Source of the DNA: Pseudomonas hunanensis
GTDB lineage: Bacteria > Pseudomonadota > Gammaproteobacteria > Pseudomonadales > Pseudomonadaceae
Assembly: GCF_013393325.1 (NCBI RefSeq)
Contig: NZ_QJRC01000095.1
Coordinates: 496,001-560,000 of the forward strand
Length of the DNA: 64,000 bases
Reading direction: 5' to 3'
In this document: one piece after another, positions 1-7,459 of the stretch
Layout: each line of letters opens with the position of its first letter
Position numbering within the stretch: position 1 is the stretch's first letter
Translations under genes and position numbers: made by a program
The notes under the pieces: model-generated
Seen by the model: only the letters and a program-made list of their open reading frames with translations
What the model was told of the DNA's origin: nothing
Database searches by the model: none

Positions 1-58
1 CAGGTCTATGACGCTAAGCACAGCAGTTTGCATCCACTATTTAGCAGACCCGTCTGAA

Positions 59-118
59 ACAGCGAGTGCTGACAAGTCACGCACAGTGACCGGTAATTCA
101 ATTGGAGCTACTCGCTGT
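59..118. promoter_or_regulatory. 9-bp inverted repeat upstream of hpaH
   Basis: ACAGCGAGT at 59-67 is repeated in inverse orientation as ACTCGCTGT at 110-118, about 36 bp before the hpaH start. It could be a split operator. Nothing else is recognised in bases 1-153. A short open frame there (to the TAA at 128-130) matches no family I know and is not called. Confidence 0.3.
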
Positions 119-153
119 GCGGTTTGTTAACCCTCAAACCATGAGATTTCACG

Positions 154-957
154 ATGCTCGATAACTCTTTCATCCAGCAAGCGGCCGAGTGCCTGGACCA
201 GGCCGAACGTTCCCGCGAGCAAGTGCGCCAGTTCTCGCTGGAGCAACCGGCAATCACCATCGAAGACGCCTACGCCATCCAGCGCGCCTGGGTCGCGAAA
301 AAGATCGCCGCAGGGCGCAAGCTGGTGGGCCACAAGATCGGCCTGACCTCGCGCGCCATGCAGGTGTCGTCGAACATCACCGAGCCCGACTACGGTGCCC
401 TGCTCGATGACATGCTGTTCGACGAAGGCAGCGACATCCCCTTCGAGCGCTTCATCGTGCCACGCGTTGAAGTGGAGCTGGCGTTCATCCTCGGCAAACC
501 GCTGAAGGGCCCGAACGTCACCGTATTCGATGTGCTGGACGCAACCGAATGGGTGATCCCGGCGCTGGAGATCATCGACGCGCGCATCCAGCAGGTGGAC
601 CCGCAAACCCAGGCCACCCGCAAGGTGTTCGACACCATCTCCGACAATGCCGCCAATGCCGGTGTGGTAATGGGCGGGCGGGCCGTACGCCCCACCGAAA
701 TCGACCTGCGCAAGGTGCCGGCGGTGCTGTACCGCAATGGCGTGATCGAGGAGTCCGGGGTCAGCGCCGCCGTGCTCAACCACCCGGCCAAGGGCGTTGC
801 CTGGCTGGCCAACAAACTGGCCCCGTACGATGTCACCTTGCAGCCCGGCCAGATCATCCTTGGGGGTTCGTTCACCCGCCCGGTCGCCGCACGCCCTGGT
901 GACACCTTCCACGTCGACTACGACATGCTCGGCTCCATCGCCTGCCGCTTCGTTTGA
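154..957 (+). CDS. hpaH: 2-oxo-hept-4-ene-1,7-dioate hydratase (HpaH/HpcG)
   Basis: This 267-aa protein belongs to the HpaH/MhpD/XylJ hydratase family, cytoplasmic enzymes that use Mg2+ or Mn2+. In the homoprotocatechuate branch of 4-hydroxyphenylacetate degradation it adds water to 2-oxo-hept-4-ene-1,7-dioate. The length matches the E. coli enzyme, and the central VEVELAFILGKPL stretch, which includes metal-binding acidic residues of the family, is intact. The next gene, hpaI, follows after 10 bp and supplies the succeeding aldolase, so the two are surely co-transcribed. The ribosome site is weak, and an out-of-frame ATG at 141 opens a 7-codon reading frame that overlaps this start. Earlier hpa genes are probably left of the window. 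Confidence 0.93.
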   Translation: MLDNSFIQQAAECLDQAERSREQVRQFSLEQPAITIEDAYAIQRAWVAKKIAAGRKLVGHKIGLTSRAMQVSSNITEPDYGALLDDMLFDEGSDIPFERFIVPRVEVELAFILGKPLKGPNVTVFDVLDATEWVIPALEIIDARIQQVDPQTQATRKVFDTISDNAANAGVVMGGRAVRPTEIDLRKVPAVLYRNGVIEESGVSAAVLNHPAKGVAWLANKLAPYDVTLQPGQIILGGSFTRPVAARPGDTFHVDYDMLGSIACRFV

Positions 958-967
958 GGACTTGCCC

Positions 968-1771
968 ATGGACATGCCCATCAACCACTTCAAGCAACGC
1001 CTGCGCAGCGGTGAACCGCAGATCGGCCTGTGGCTCGGCCTGGCCGATGCCTATTGCGCAGAGCTGGCGGCCAATGCCGGTTTCGACTGGCTGCTGATCG
1101 ACGGCGAACACGCGCCCAACGACCTGCGCGGCATGCTCGCCCAGTTGCAGGCGGTGGCGCCCTACCCCAGCCAGGCGGTGATCCGCCCGGTGATCGGTGA
1201 CACCGCGCTGATCAAGCAGGTGCTGGATATCGGCGCGCAGACCTTGCTGGTGCCGATGGTGGAAACTGCTGAACAGGCGCAGCAACTGGTCAATGCCATG
1301 CAGTACCCGCCCAAGGGCATTCGCGGGGTGGGGAGTGCGCTAGCGCGGGCTTCGCGCTGGAACACCATCCCCGGTTACCTGGACCACGCTGATGAGCAGA
1401 TGTGCCTGCTGGTGCAGATCGAGAACAAGGAAGGCCTGGCCAACCTGAACGAGATCGTTGCAGTGGAGGGTGTGGATGGCGTGTTCATCGGGCCTGCGGA
1501 CCTGAGTGCGGCCATGGGGCATCGGGGCAACCCCGGGCACCCGGAGGTGCAGGCGGCGATTGAAGACGCAATCGCGCGCATTGGCAAGGCGGGCAAGGCT
1601 GCGGGCATTCTCAGCGCGGACGAGAAACTGGCTCGGAGGTACATCGAGCTGGGCGCCGCCTTCGTGGCAGTCGGCGTCGATACCACGGTGCTGATGCGAG
1701 GTCTTCAGGGCCTTGTCGGAAAATTTAAGGAAGCCCCACAACAAAACACTGCACGCGATGGGGTCTACTGA
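968..1771 (+). CDS. hpaI: 4-hydroxy-2-oxoheptanedioate aldolase (HpaI)
   Basis: This 267-aa class II pyruvate aldolase is the last HPA-specific step. It splits 4-hydroxy-2-oxoheptanedioate into pyruvate and succinate semialdehyde. The catalytic His lies in LLIDGEHAPND (His48, equivalent to His45 of E. coli HpaI). The metal/substrate segments LVQIE and FIGPADLS and the C-terminal GVY ending of the family are present. The ATG at 968 is preferred over in-frame upstream starts inside hpaH because the protein then aligns end to end with known HpaI. A terminator-like hairpin follows at 1793-1813. Confidence 0.94.
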   Translation: MDMPINHFKQRLRSGEPQIGLWLGLADAYCAELAANAGFDWLLIDGEHAPNDLRGMLAQLQAVAPYPSQAVIRPVIGDTALIKQVLDIGAQTLLVPMVETAEQAQQLVNAMQYPPKGIRGVGSALARASRWNTIPGYLDHADEQMCLLVQIENKEGLANLNEIVAVEGVDGVFIGPADLSAAMGHRGNPGHPEVQAAIEDAIARIGKAGKAAGILSADEKLARRYIELGAAFVAVGVDTTVLMRGLQGLVGKFKEAPQQNTARDGVY

Positions 1772-1792
1772 ATTTTAGTTTGCTGGTGAAAG

Positions 1793-1813
1793 CGGTGCCA
1801 CTGGCGCCGTTTT
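1793..1813 (+). terminator. Likely rho-independent terminator after hpaI
   Basis: CGGTGCC and GGCGCCG form a 7-bp stem (one G-T pair) with a 3-nt loop, followed by TTTT. It sits 21 bp past the hpaI stop and before the convergent MarR gene. Confidence 0.55.
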
Positions 1814-1861
1814 CTGTTAGCGCTTCAATTAGTCAGCCAATAAAGGACAAAGACCTTTAGC

Positions 1862-2284
1862 TTAGGGCTTGATATTTTTCATGTCATTGAGTAGCTGCAT
1901 GAGTAGCTGCAGATTGTCTTCACCAACTTGCTTGACGATTTTTTCATAGCCGTCCTTCATCTCCTCGCTCATTGCCAGAAAGGCCTGATGGCCTTTCACT
2001 GTCAAACTGACCAAAACCCTTCGCTGGTCGACCTGCGACTTGCGCCTGGCCACCAGCCCGTCTCGCTCAAGACGCTTCAGGACGCCGGTCATACTGAGCT
2101 TGAGAATGCAGGCAAGCTCCGCCAACTGATAGCTTTCCAGTTCCTCTTGTCTGCGCAGAATACGGACGACACGCCATTGTTGTTCTGTCAGTTCATGAGT
2201 ATTCAATGAAGGGCGAAAGAATGCCATCGTGGCTTCTCGAGCCTGTAAAAGCGTGAGGGTGAGTGAGGGTGTTCGGGGGTGCAT
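1862..2284 (-). CDS. hpaR: HPA pathway MarR-family repressor (HpaR-like)
   Basis: This 140-aa MarR-family winged-helix regulator matches E. coli HpaR through its length: LLQAREA near the N-terminus, then LTEQQWRVVRILRR, then the wing with DQRRVLVSLT. HpaR represses the meta-cleavage operon for homoprotocatechuate and is released by the aromatic substrate. The start at 2284 is chosen because it aligns with HpaR; an in-frame ATG at 2338 would lie inside the palindrome upstream. The gene converges on hpaHI, which supports the assignment. Confidence 0.82.
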   Translation of the reverse strand: MHPRTPSLTLTLLQAREATMAFFRPSLNTHELTEQQWRVVRILRRQEELESYQLAELACILKLSMTGVLKRLERDGLVARRKSQVDQRRVLVSLTVKGHQAFLAMSEEMKDGYEKIVKQVGEDNLQLLMQLLNDMKNIKP

Positions 2285-2304
2285 GCGGGCCTGAGGATCA
2301 TGTA

Positions 2305-2339
2305 AATGAATGGTGCTGGCTGATGCCAGCACATTCATT
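2305..2339. promoter_or_regulatory. Long palindrome upstream of hpaR
   Basis: The left arm AATGAATGGTGCTGGC (2305-2320) pairs with GCCAGCACATTCATT (2325-2339) around a TGAT loop; the only defect is one extra G. A second palindrome, TTAATATATTAA, follows immediately. The position 21-55 bp before hpaR suggests an autoregulatory operator, though a leader hairpin is possible. Confidence 0.5.
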
Positions 2340-2562
2340 AATATATTAATAAGTCATTAGTTGCCAGTATTCTCAGGCAACCTAGCCACTTCGATTGTCG
2401 AGGCGCTGAACACCCAAAGATGGGGCTCCTAGCTAATCGTATGGATGGGCTCTTCCCTCACACGACGTACCCCCAAATGCCTTCACTCCTTATCCTCCTG
2501 GCGCCTTGGCGGCGATTGGAGGAGCAGCTATCCATGGCATGATCTCTTGCGAACATCAAGAA

Positions 2563-2794
2563 TCATCGGGCCGCGAGCCGCCCCAGCTCACCTTTGACAA
2601 CGTCCTCAAATGGCGTAGTAGGACGTCCTAAGAGCTTGGACAATTGGTGGTCCTGATTGAATAGCGCGCCGTTGGCGGCATCAACATCCCAGGATGCCAA
2701 TCCCAAAGCAAAAGCCTCCGGTAGTCCTGCCTGCTTGAGCGCCGCCGCGTAATCATTTACTGGAATGTCCACATAGGGAACTTCCTTACCGGTT
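2563..2794 (-). pseudogene. C-terminal fragment of an NmrA/YtfG-like NAD(P)-binding oxidoreductase
   Basis: About 77 residues remain, from TGKEVPYVDIPVNDY through SWDVDAANGALF to KLLGRPTTPFEDVV. This is the characteristic C-terminal part of the NmrA-like / quinone oxidoreductase 2 branch of the atypical SDR family. The nucleotide-binding N-terminus is missing. The reading frame runs into the left end of the IS3-group element at about 2795, and no matching N-terminal half is found beyond its right end at 4040. The gene was therefore cut and partly lost, and is not functional. Confidence 0.75.
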
Positions 2795-2824
2795 TGATCT
2801 TGCCCAGCAGCCGTGGACACGGGT

Positions 2825-3685
2825 TTAAGCACACATCCTGGCCTCGAAGGCCTCTGGGCTGATGTGCCCCAGCGTGCTGTGTCGCCGCTGGCGGTTGTAA
2901 TCGGTTTCGACGTATTCAAACACGGTTTCACGCATCTGGGCGCGGCTCGTGAAGCGCTCGCCGTGGATGCACTCGACCTTCAGGCTGTGGAAGAAGCTCT
3001 CTGCACAGGCATTGTCGTAGCAGTTGCCTTTGACGCTCATGCTGCATCGCAAGTGATGGGCGCGGATCAGCTCCTGGTAAGCCGCTGAGCAGTACTGGCT
3101 GCCGCGGTCGCTATGCACGATCACGTCATTAGGCTGCCTGCGTCGCCACAGCGCCATGTGCAAGGCATAGCAAACCAAGTCGGCCGTCATGCGTTCGTTC
3201 ATGGCCCAGCCGATCACCATCCGTGAATACAGATCGATGACCACTGCCAGATACAGCCAGCCTTCCTCCGTATGCAGGTAGGTGATGTCACCCACCCATT
3301 TCTGATTTGGCGCAGATGCCTTGAAATCCTGCTTGAGCAAGTTCTCTGCCACTGGCAGGGAGTGCTGAGAATTGGTCGTGGCCTTGAACTTCTTGGCGGC
3401 CTTGGCACGCAGTCCTTGCCGTTGCATCGAGGCGGCTACCGTCTTGCGATTGCAGGGTAGGCCGGCTTCCCGCAGGTCGTGGCACAGCCGTGGAGCCCCG
3501 CTGCGGCCCTTGCGTGCGCTGTATGCCTGAGCGACCTGCCGATCCAGTTCGGCTCTTCGCCGCTGGCGCATTGACGGCCTGCGAGAGCACCAAGCGTAGT
3601 AACCGCTGCGGGCAACGCCCAACACGCGACACATGGCCTGGATCGAGAAATGCGCGGTATGAGTCCTCATGAAGGCGTACTTCAC
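2825..3685 (-). CDS. IS3-family transposase OrfB (DDE integrase core)
   Basis: The 286-aa product has an HTH_21 region (about 35-90) and an rve integrase core (about 120-280). DDE-triad segments are recognisable at VGDITYL, VIHSDRGSQY and NACAESFFHSLKVE. It begins at a GTG overlapping the orfA stop, but the A6G site upstream gives a continuous OrfAB frame, and that fusion is the expected active transposase. No internal stop or frameshift is seen, so the element may still move. Confidence 0.9.
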   Translation of the reverse strand: MKYAFMRTHTAHFSIQAMCRVLGVARSGYYAWCSRRPSMRQRRRAELDRQVAQAYSARKGRSGAPRLCHDLREAGLPCNRKTVAASMQRQGLRAKAAKKFKATTNSQHSLPVAENLLKQDFKASAPNQKWVGDITYLHTEEGWLYLAVVIDLYSRMVIGWAMNERMTADLVCYALHMALWRRRQPNDVIVHSDRGSQYCSAAYQELIRAHHLRCSMSVKGNCYDNACAESFFHSLKVECIHGERFTSRAQMRETVFEYVETDYNRQRRHSTLGHISPEAFEARMCA

Positions 3686-3981
3686 TTGAGGCTCTTGGCA
3701 AAGTACGCGGCGGCCTTTTTTACGATGGCCAGCTCCTCGGCGTGCTCGGCCAACAGCCGCTTGAGTCGGGCATTCTCGTCGGCCAGCGACTGCTCGCGCT
3801 CGCTGCCGGCCTGAGTCTGGTGCTTCTTGCTCCGCCAGCCGTAGAGCTGGGAAGCATGCAGGCCGAGCTGTTCGGCAGCCTTGCTAACGCCAATGCGCTC
3901 GGCCAAAGCCAGCGCTTCGTCCTTGTAGGCTTGGGAATGGCGGGTGCGGGTCTGTTTCATTGGGGTTGCTTGTCTTGCCAT
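3682..3981 (-). CDS. IS3-family OrfA (HTH_Tnp_1)
   Basis: The 99-aa protein has an N-terminal helix-turn-helix (AYKDEALALAERIGVSKAAE) and a C-terminal leucine-zipper-like helix (ENARLKRLLAEHAEELAIVKKAA). It binds the element ends and regulates transposition. The slippery heptamer AAAAAAG (3715-3721 on the complement) lies near the end. A -1 shift there reads KKGRRVLCQEPQVKYAF and enters orfB without a stop, the classic programmed frameshift of IS3 elements. The ATG at 3981 has a GAGGTG ribosome site. Confidence 0.9.
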   Translation of the reverse strand: MARQATPMKQTRTRHSQAYKDEALALAERIGVSKAAEQLGLHASQLYGWRSKKHQTQAGSEREQSLADENARLKRLLAEHAEELAIVKKAAAYFAKSLK

Positions 3982-4146
3982 GATTCACCTCGTTGCAGTT
4001 TATCGCTTAACGGGGTGTCCACTGGGACTGGGCAAGATCAATTCATTGCATTCCCCTTGCCACTGTCAATCCTCACCTAGCGTAGGGCGTCGCCAACCTT
4101 CGAGCGTTGCAGACTGAGCAGGAATAAATAGATGCCATGCTAACAG

Positions 4147-4175
4147 TTGCCTTGTAAATCGTTATCTTGTAAATT
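4147..4175. promoter_or_regulatory. Repeated CTTGTAAAT motif upstream of the FUSC efflux operon
   Basis: TTGCCTTGTAAAT (4147-4159) is followed 15 bp later by a second CTTGTAAAT (4166-4174). The same 13-mer occurs inverted at 9005-9017, just before the MarR gene that closes this locus. The simplest reading is a binding site for that MarR protein. Bases 4041-4368 hold no gene that I can recognise. Confidence 0.55.
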
Positions 4176-4368
4176 CTTCTCGATTCATTGATGAGCGACC
4201 GATTCAGCATGACTTCGACGCGTGATGGCAGAGGCATTCCATGCTAACTGATCAAGGGTGTACTGACCGACGTCCGATGCCCACTCCACTTGTGGCTATT
4301 GGCTCCGAAGCGAACTCCGGCTCAGTTGAACCGGTGTGCGTGCAGCACGCTTCGCGAGTGTAAGGCCG

Positions 4369-6342
4369 ATGTTCTTCGAACGGTCCCGATGGACCTTTTC
4401 CATTAAATTATTCTTAGCTGCCATGTTGGCCTACTGGCTCTCAGTCCATCTGGCACTGCCGCAGAGTTATTGGGCCGTCGTGACCTGCTGCGTAGTGATG
4501 AATCCGACCACGGGCGGTGTCTATTCCAAGAGCGTCTATCGCTTCACCGGCACGCTGTGTGGTGGCGTAAGTGCCCTCATACTGGCTGGGATGTTGAGCA
4601 CCATTCCTTTGATGCTGGTGGCCGTCAGCGGGCTGATAGCTTGTGCAGCCTTTGCCTGGGCCGTACTTGACCGTACACCGAGGGCTTATGGCTACCAACT
4701 CTTCGGCGTCACACTGCTCTTGGTTGCACTGGCCAGCATCGATCAACCGCAGTTGATATTCGACACCGCTGCAGCGCGCGTTCTGGAGATCGGTCTGGGC
4801 ATCTTCTGCTGCTGGATAGTCGATAGCATCCTTGCACCACGCTCATTAGCTCCCGTACTGCACCAACGGATCCGTCAATGGATTCCCCATATGCGTAGTT
4901 GGCTTGAAGACGAATTTCTCGTCCGCCCCAATAGCGAACAGGGCCGCCTTGAACAACAGAAGAGCATCACCGACATCACCTCACTGTCATTGCTCGTGAG
5001 CCAATTGGATTACGACCCGATGGTGAATCGGCAGGAGCGAGAATACGCAGTGGCCATCCAGCATCGGCTGCTGCAGTTGATGCCCATGCTCTCTTCAATC
5101 AGGGGGCATCTCGACTGCCTTGAGCCAGATCGCCGGAGCAGAATGCTGGCGTGGCTGGAAGCAACCTGGCGAGTGGCGAACACACAGGACAGCCAGCTTG
5201 ACGAGCACCTGCGCTCACCAGAAGCAACGCCAAGCGCCGCAGACGAATGGCCGACGTTGATAGAACTCAATCTGCGACACGTCGCCGGCGATGTGCTGCG
5301 CATCTGGGGCACCATCCAGCATCTTGCCGAGGGGTTGGCAAAGCCCCAACGGCTTAGCCCAGCGCTTAAAGCGCTGGCACATGGAACTGCGCCATTTCCC
5401 CTGCAACCGGACTTTTATATGGCCCGGCGGGTTTTTCTGGCAGCTGCGCTGGCCTATAGCGCCGTTGCTGCACTGTGGTGTATTACCGGCTGGACTCAGG
5501 GCGCCAACGCGACGCTGATGGGCATGGTGGCAATTGGGTTCTTTGGTCATCTGGACGAAGCCGGCAAGGCTATTGGTAAATTCGGCAAGTTCAACGCTCT
5601 AGCCCTTGCGCTGGCGGCGGTGGTTGCTTATGGGCTGCTGCCCTTCGCTCAAGACTTCCCATCCCTGGCGCTCGTCCTGGCCATGGTAATGCTGCCCCTC
5701 GGCGCCTGGGCCGCTACCAATCCAATGGCTGTGCTGATGATGGCCATCGCGCTGAGCAATATCAATCTTCAAGCTCAGTACACGCCTCTGGAATTCGGGG
5801 TTTTCCTTGATACGGCCAGCGGCAGCTTATTGGGTATCCTGACGGGCTACTTCTGTTTGGTAACCATTCGCCACATGGGACCGGCGCACCTGCGCGAACG
5901 GTTCATAAAGCTCGAGAGACGCGATGTCTTGAAACTGAGCTACCGCGCTGATGCAAGGAGCTTGGGCGAATATGCCAACCGCGCGTTGGACCGTGCAGCA
6001 GCCTTGGCAACACGGATCACTGCGGATGACCAACTGCAATATCAACGCCTTGGCCTGCTGGCCTGGCTGCGCCTTGGGATGGCGGTCGGCAGCACACGTC
6101 GAGCGCTGGAGGGCGTGACTGGCCAACGCCGTCGGGTATGCGAGGGTCTGCTCGCTCGCATACGAGAAGCGTTGAAGGGTGACGAACTCGCACTTACCCC
6201 AGAGCTCACCGATGCCATTGATACGACCATCGCCCTTGTATGGCGCCAGGCCAGGCCGTATCCCGATAGCCTGGTAAGGGGGCTCATAGGGCTACGACTT
6301 GCACTATGCGCAGCGCAGCAGCCTGTAAAGGAGCCGGTATGA
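4369..6342 (+). CDS. FUSC-family (AaeB-like) inner-membrane efflux protein
   Basis: The 657-aa protein has two FUSC membrane blocks: about residues 8-160 (WTFSIKLFLAAMLAYWLSV onward) and about 350-510 (ARRVFLAAALAYSAV onward). A soluble region separates them and a cytoplasmic tail follows. AaeB-type proteins export hydroxylated aromatic carboxylates and similar toxic compounds with an HlyD partner. The ATG at 4369 with TAAGG upstream is preferred to a GTG at 4336. The stop overlaps the next start (ATGA), and the operon continues with DUF1656, HlyD and an outer-membrane channel. The substrate is unknown. Confidence 0.85.
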   Translation: MFFERSRWTFSIKLFLAAMLAYWLSVHLALPQSYWAVVTCCVVMNPTTGGVYSKSVYRFTGTLCGGVSALILAGMLSTIPLMLVAVSGLIACAAFAWAVLDRTPRAYGYQLFGVTLLLVALASIDQPQLIFDTAAARVLEIGLGIFCCWIVDSILAPRSLAPVLHQRIRQWIPHMRSWLEDEFLVRPNSEQGRLEQQKSITDITSLSLLVSQLDYDPMVNRQEREYAVAIQHRLLQLMPMLSSIRGHLDCLEPDRRSRMLAWLEATWRVANTQDSQLDEHLRSPEATPSAADEWPTLIELNLRHVAGDVLRIWGTIQHLAEGLAKPQRLSPALKALAHGTAPFPLQPDFYMARRVFLAAALAYSAVAALWCITGWTQGANATLMGMVAIGFFGHLDEAGKAIGKFGKFNALALALAAVVAYGLLPFAQDFPSLALVLAMVMLPLGAWAATNPMAVLMMAIALSNINLQAQYTPLEFGVFLDTASGSLLGILTGYFCLVTIRHMGPAHLRERFIKLERRDVLKLSYRADARSLGEYANRALDRAAALATRITADDQLQYQRLGLLAWLRLGMAVGSTRRALEGVTGQRRRVCEGLLARIREALKGDELALTPELTDAIDTTIALVWRQARPYPDSLVRGLIGLRLALCAAQQPVKEPV

Positions 6343-6560
6343 CGGGTGAACTGAATGTGGCAGGCGTACTCTTCTCGCCTCTGATGCTCTGTTTGATGAT
6401 CGCATTCCTCGGTCGCCTCCTGTTGTCGCGCCTGTTAGCCGCGCTTGATCTTTATCGCTACATCTGGCGTCGGACGCTGTTCGATCTTTCTGTTTTCTTC
6501 GTCCTGGTGGGGTTGGCCTTCGTAGTTCTGGTTGCCACCCCGCACTGGCTACATGGCTGA
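6339..6560 (+). CDS. DUF1656 small membrane protein (AaeX/YtcA-like)
   Basis: The 73-aa protein has two predicted membrane helices (about 8-28 and 48-68) and the family signature of a Leu-rich first helix followed by DLYRYIWRRTLFD. Proteins of this type are nearly always encoded between a FUSC pump and an HlyD adaptor; their role is not established. It overlaps the FUSC stop by 4 bp, indicating translational coupling. A longer in-frame start at 6306 lies inside the FUSC gene and is rejected. Confidence 0.85.
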   Translation: MTGELNVAGVLFSPLMLCLMIAFLGRLLLSRLLAALDLYRYIWRRTLFDLSVFFVLVGLAFVVLVATPHWLHG

Positions 6561-6568
6561 TCCCTGAT

Positions 6569-7459
6569 ATGAGTGTCTTTTCCAACTTGTCGTCTCGATT
6601 ACTGAAGACCGCTGGTACGCTCAGCGTGAGTGCACTGGCCTTGGCGGCTGCCTGGTATATCTACGTGTACTACACATATGCCCCGCAGACGCGCGACGGA
6701 AAAGTGCGCGCGGATGTAGTCGCGCTTGCCGCTGATGTATCGGGCCGCGTCGACGAGGTCTCAGTGCGCGACAACCAGCGCGTACGAAAAGGGCAACTGC
6801 TTTTCACGGTCGATAAAGACAGGTTGAGCAATGCGCTTAAAACTGCTGAAGCTGTCTTGGCTATTGCTGAAGCGCAGAACGAAGCAGCGCAGCGCGAGCA
6901 GCGCCGATATCGTAATTTGCAAGGCGTGGTCCCACCGCAAGCATTCGACCAGCGTGTGACCGCGGCCAAAGAAGCCGCAGCAAGGCGCCAGCAGGCAGCC
7001 GCAGACCTTGAGCGTGCGCGAATTGATCTCGACCGTGCGAGGGTGCGCGCCCCAGTCAACGGGATCGTCACCAATTTCTCACTCAGGCCCGGCGCCTATG
7101 CCATGGCCGGCCAGCCCGTCATGGCGTTGGTAGATGAAGACAGCTATTACATCGCGGGCTATTTCGAAGAGACCAAGCTCGCACGCATACGCACGGGAAG
7201 CTTGGCAAAAGTCCAGATAATGGGTGAAACGCGCCCGCTGTCGGGCCATGTCGAAAGTTTCTCGGCCGGCATTGAAGATCGGGAGCGCAGCACATCGACC
7301 GGCTCGATGCTGGCCAACATCAATCCCACTTTCAGTTGGGTCCGCTTAGCACAGCGAATTCCAGTGCGCATCACCTTGGATGAGGTGCCAGAAGGCGTTC
7401 ACCTGATTGCCGGACGCACCGCGACCATAGAGCTTGAAGATATGGAAATGGCGCAATGA
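6569..7459 (+). CDS. HlyD-family periplasmic adaptor (AaeA-like)
   Basis: The 296-aa membrane-fusion protein has one N-terminal membrane anchor (about 12-33). A biotinyl-lipoyl half follows (VVALAADVSGRVDEVSVRDN), then a coiled-coil hairpin rich in Ala, Glu and Arg (about 85-155), the second lipoyl half (RVRAPVNGIVTNF) and a beta-barrel. It would link the FUSC inner-membrane pump to the outer-membrane channel encoded next. It starts 8 bp after the DUF1656 gene, and its stop overlaps the next start by 4 bp. Confidence 0.88.
   Translation: MSVFSNLSSRLLKTAGTLSVSALALAAAWYIYVYYTYAPQTRDGKVRADVVALAADVSGRVDEVSVRDNQRVRKGQLLFTVDKDRLSNALKTAEAVLAIAEAQNEAAQREQRRYRNLQGVVPPQAFDQRVTAAKEAAARRQQAAADLERARIDLDRARVRAPVNGIVTNFSLRPGAYAMAGQPVMALVDEDSYYIAGYFEETKLARIRTGSLAKVQIMGETRPLSGHVESFSAGIEDRERSTSTGSMLANINPTFSWVRLAQRIPVRITLDEVPEGVHLIAGRTATIELEDMEMAQ

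Larger units (their letters stand above)
2795..4040 (-). mobile_element. IS3-group insertion sequence, complete
   Basis: The element is about 1246 bp. Its ends are imperfect inverted repeats of about 36 bp. The left begins TGATCTTGCCCAG and continues with TGGACAC and TTAAGC; the right, read inward, begins TGATCTTGCCCAG with TGGACAC and TTAAGC at the same spacing. TGATC(C/T)T-ACCCA ... TGGACAC ends are typical of the IS3 subgroup. It carries overlapping orfA and orfB with an A6G slippery site. No exact 3-bp target duplication is visible (GTT on the left, ATT on the right), which fits loss of flanking DNA after insertion. Confidence 0.85.

Noticed and set aside
2..130. Open frame at the left edge ending at TAA 128-130
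   Set aside because: No recognisable family, and its start is outside the window or poorly supported; it overlaps the presumed hpaH promoter.
127..993. Long minus-strand frame opposite hpaH
   Set aside because: Composition is the mirror of the hpaH coding strand (GC-rich third positions); no family features.
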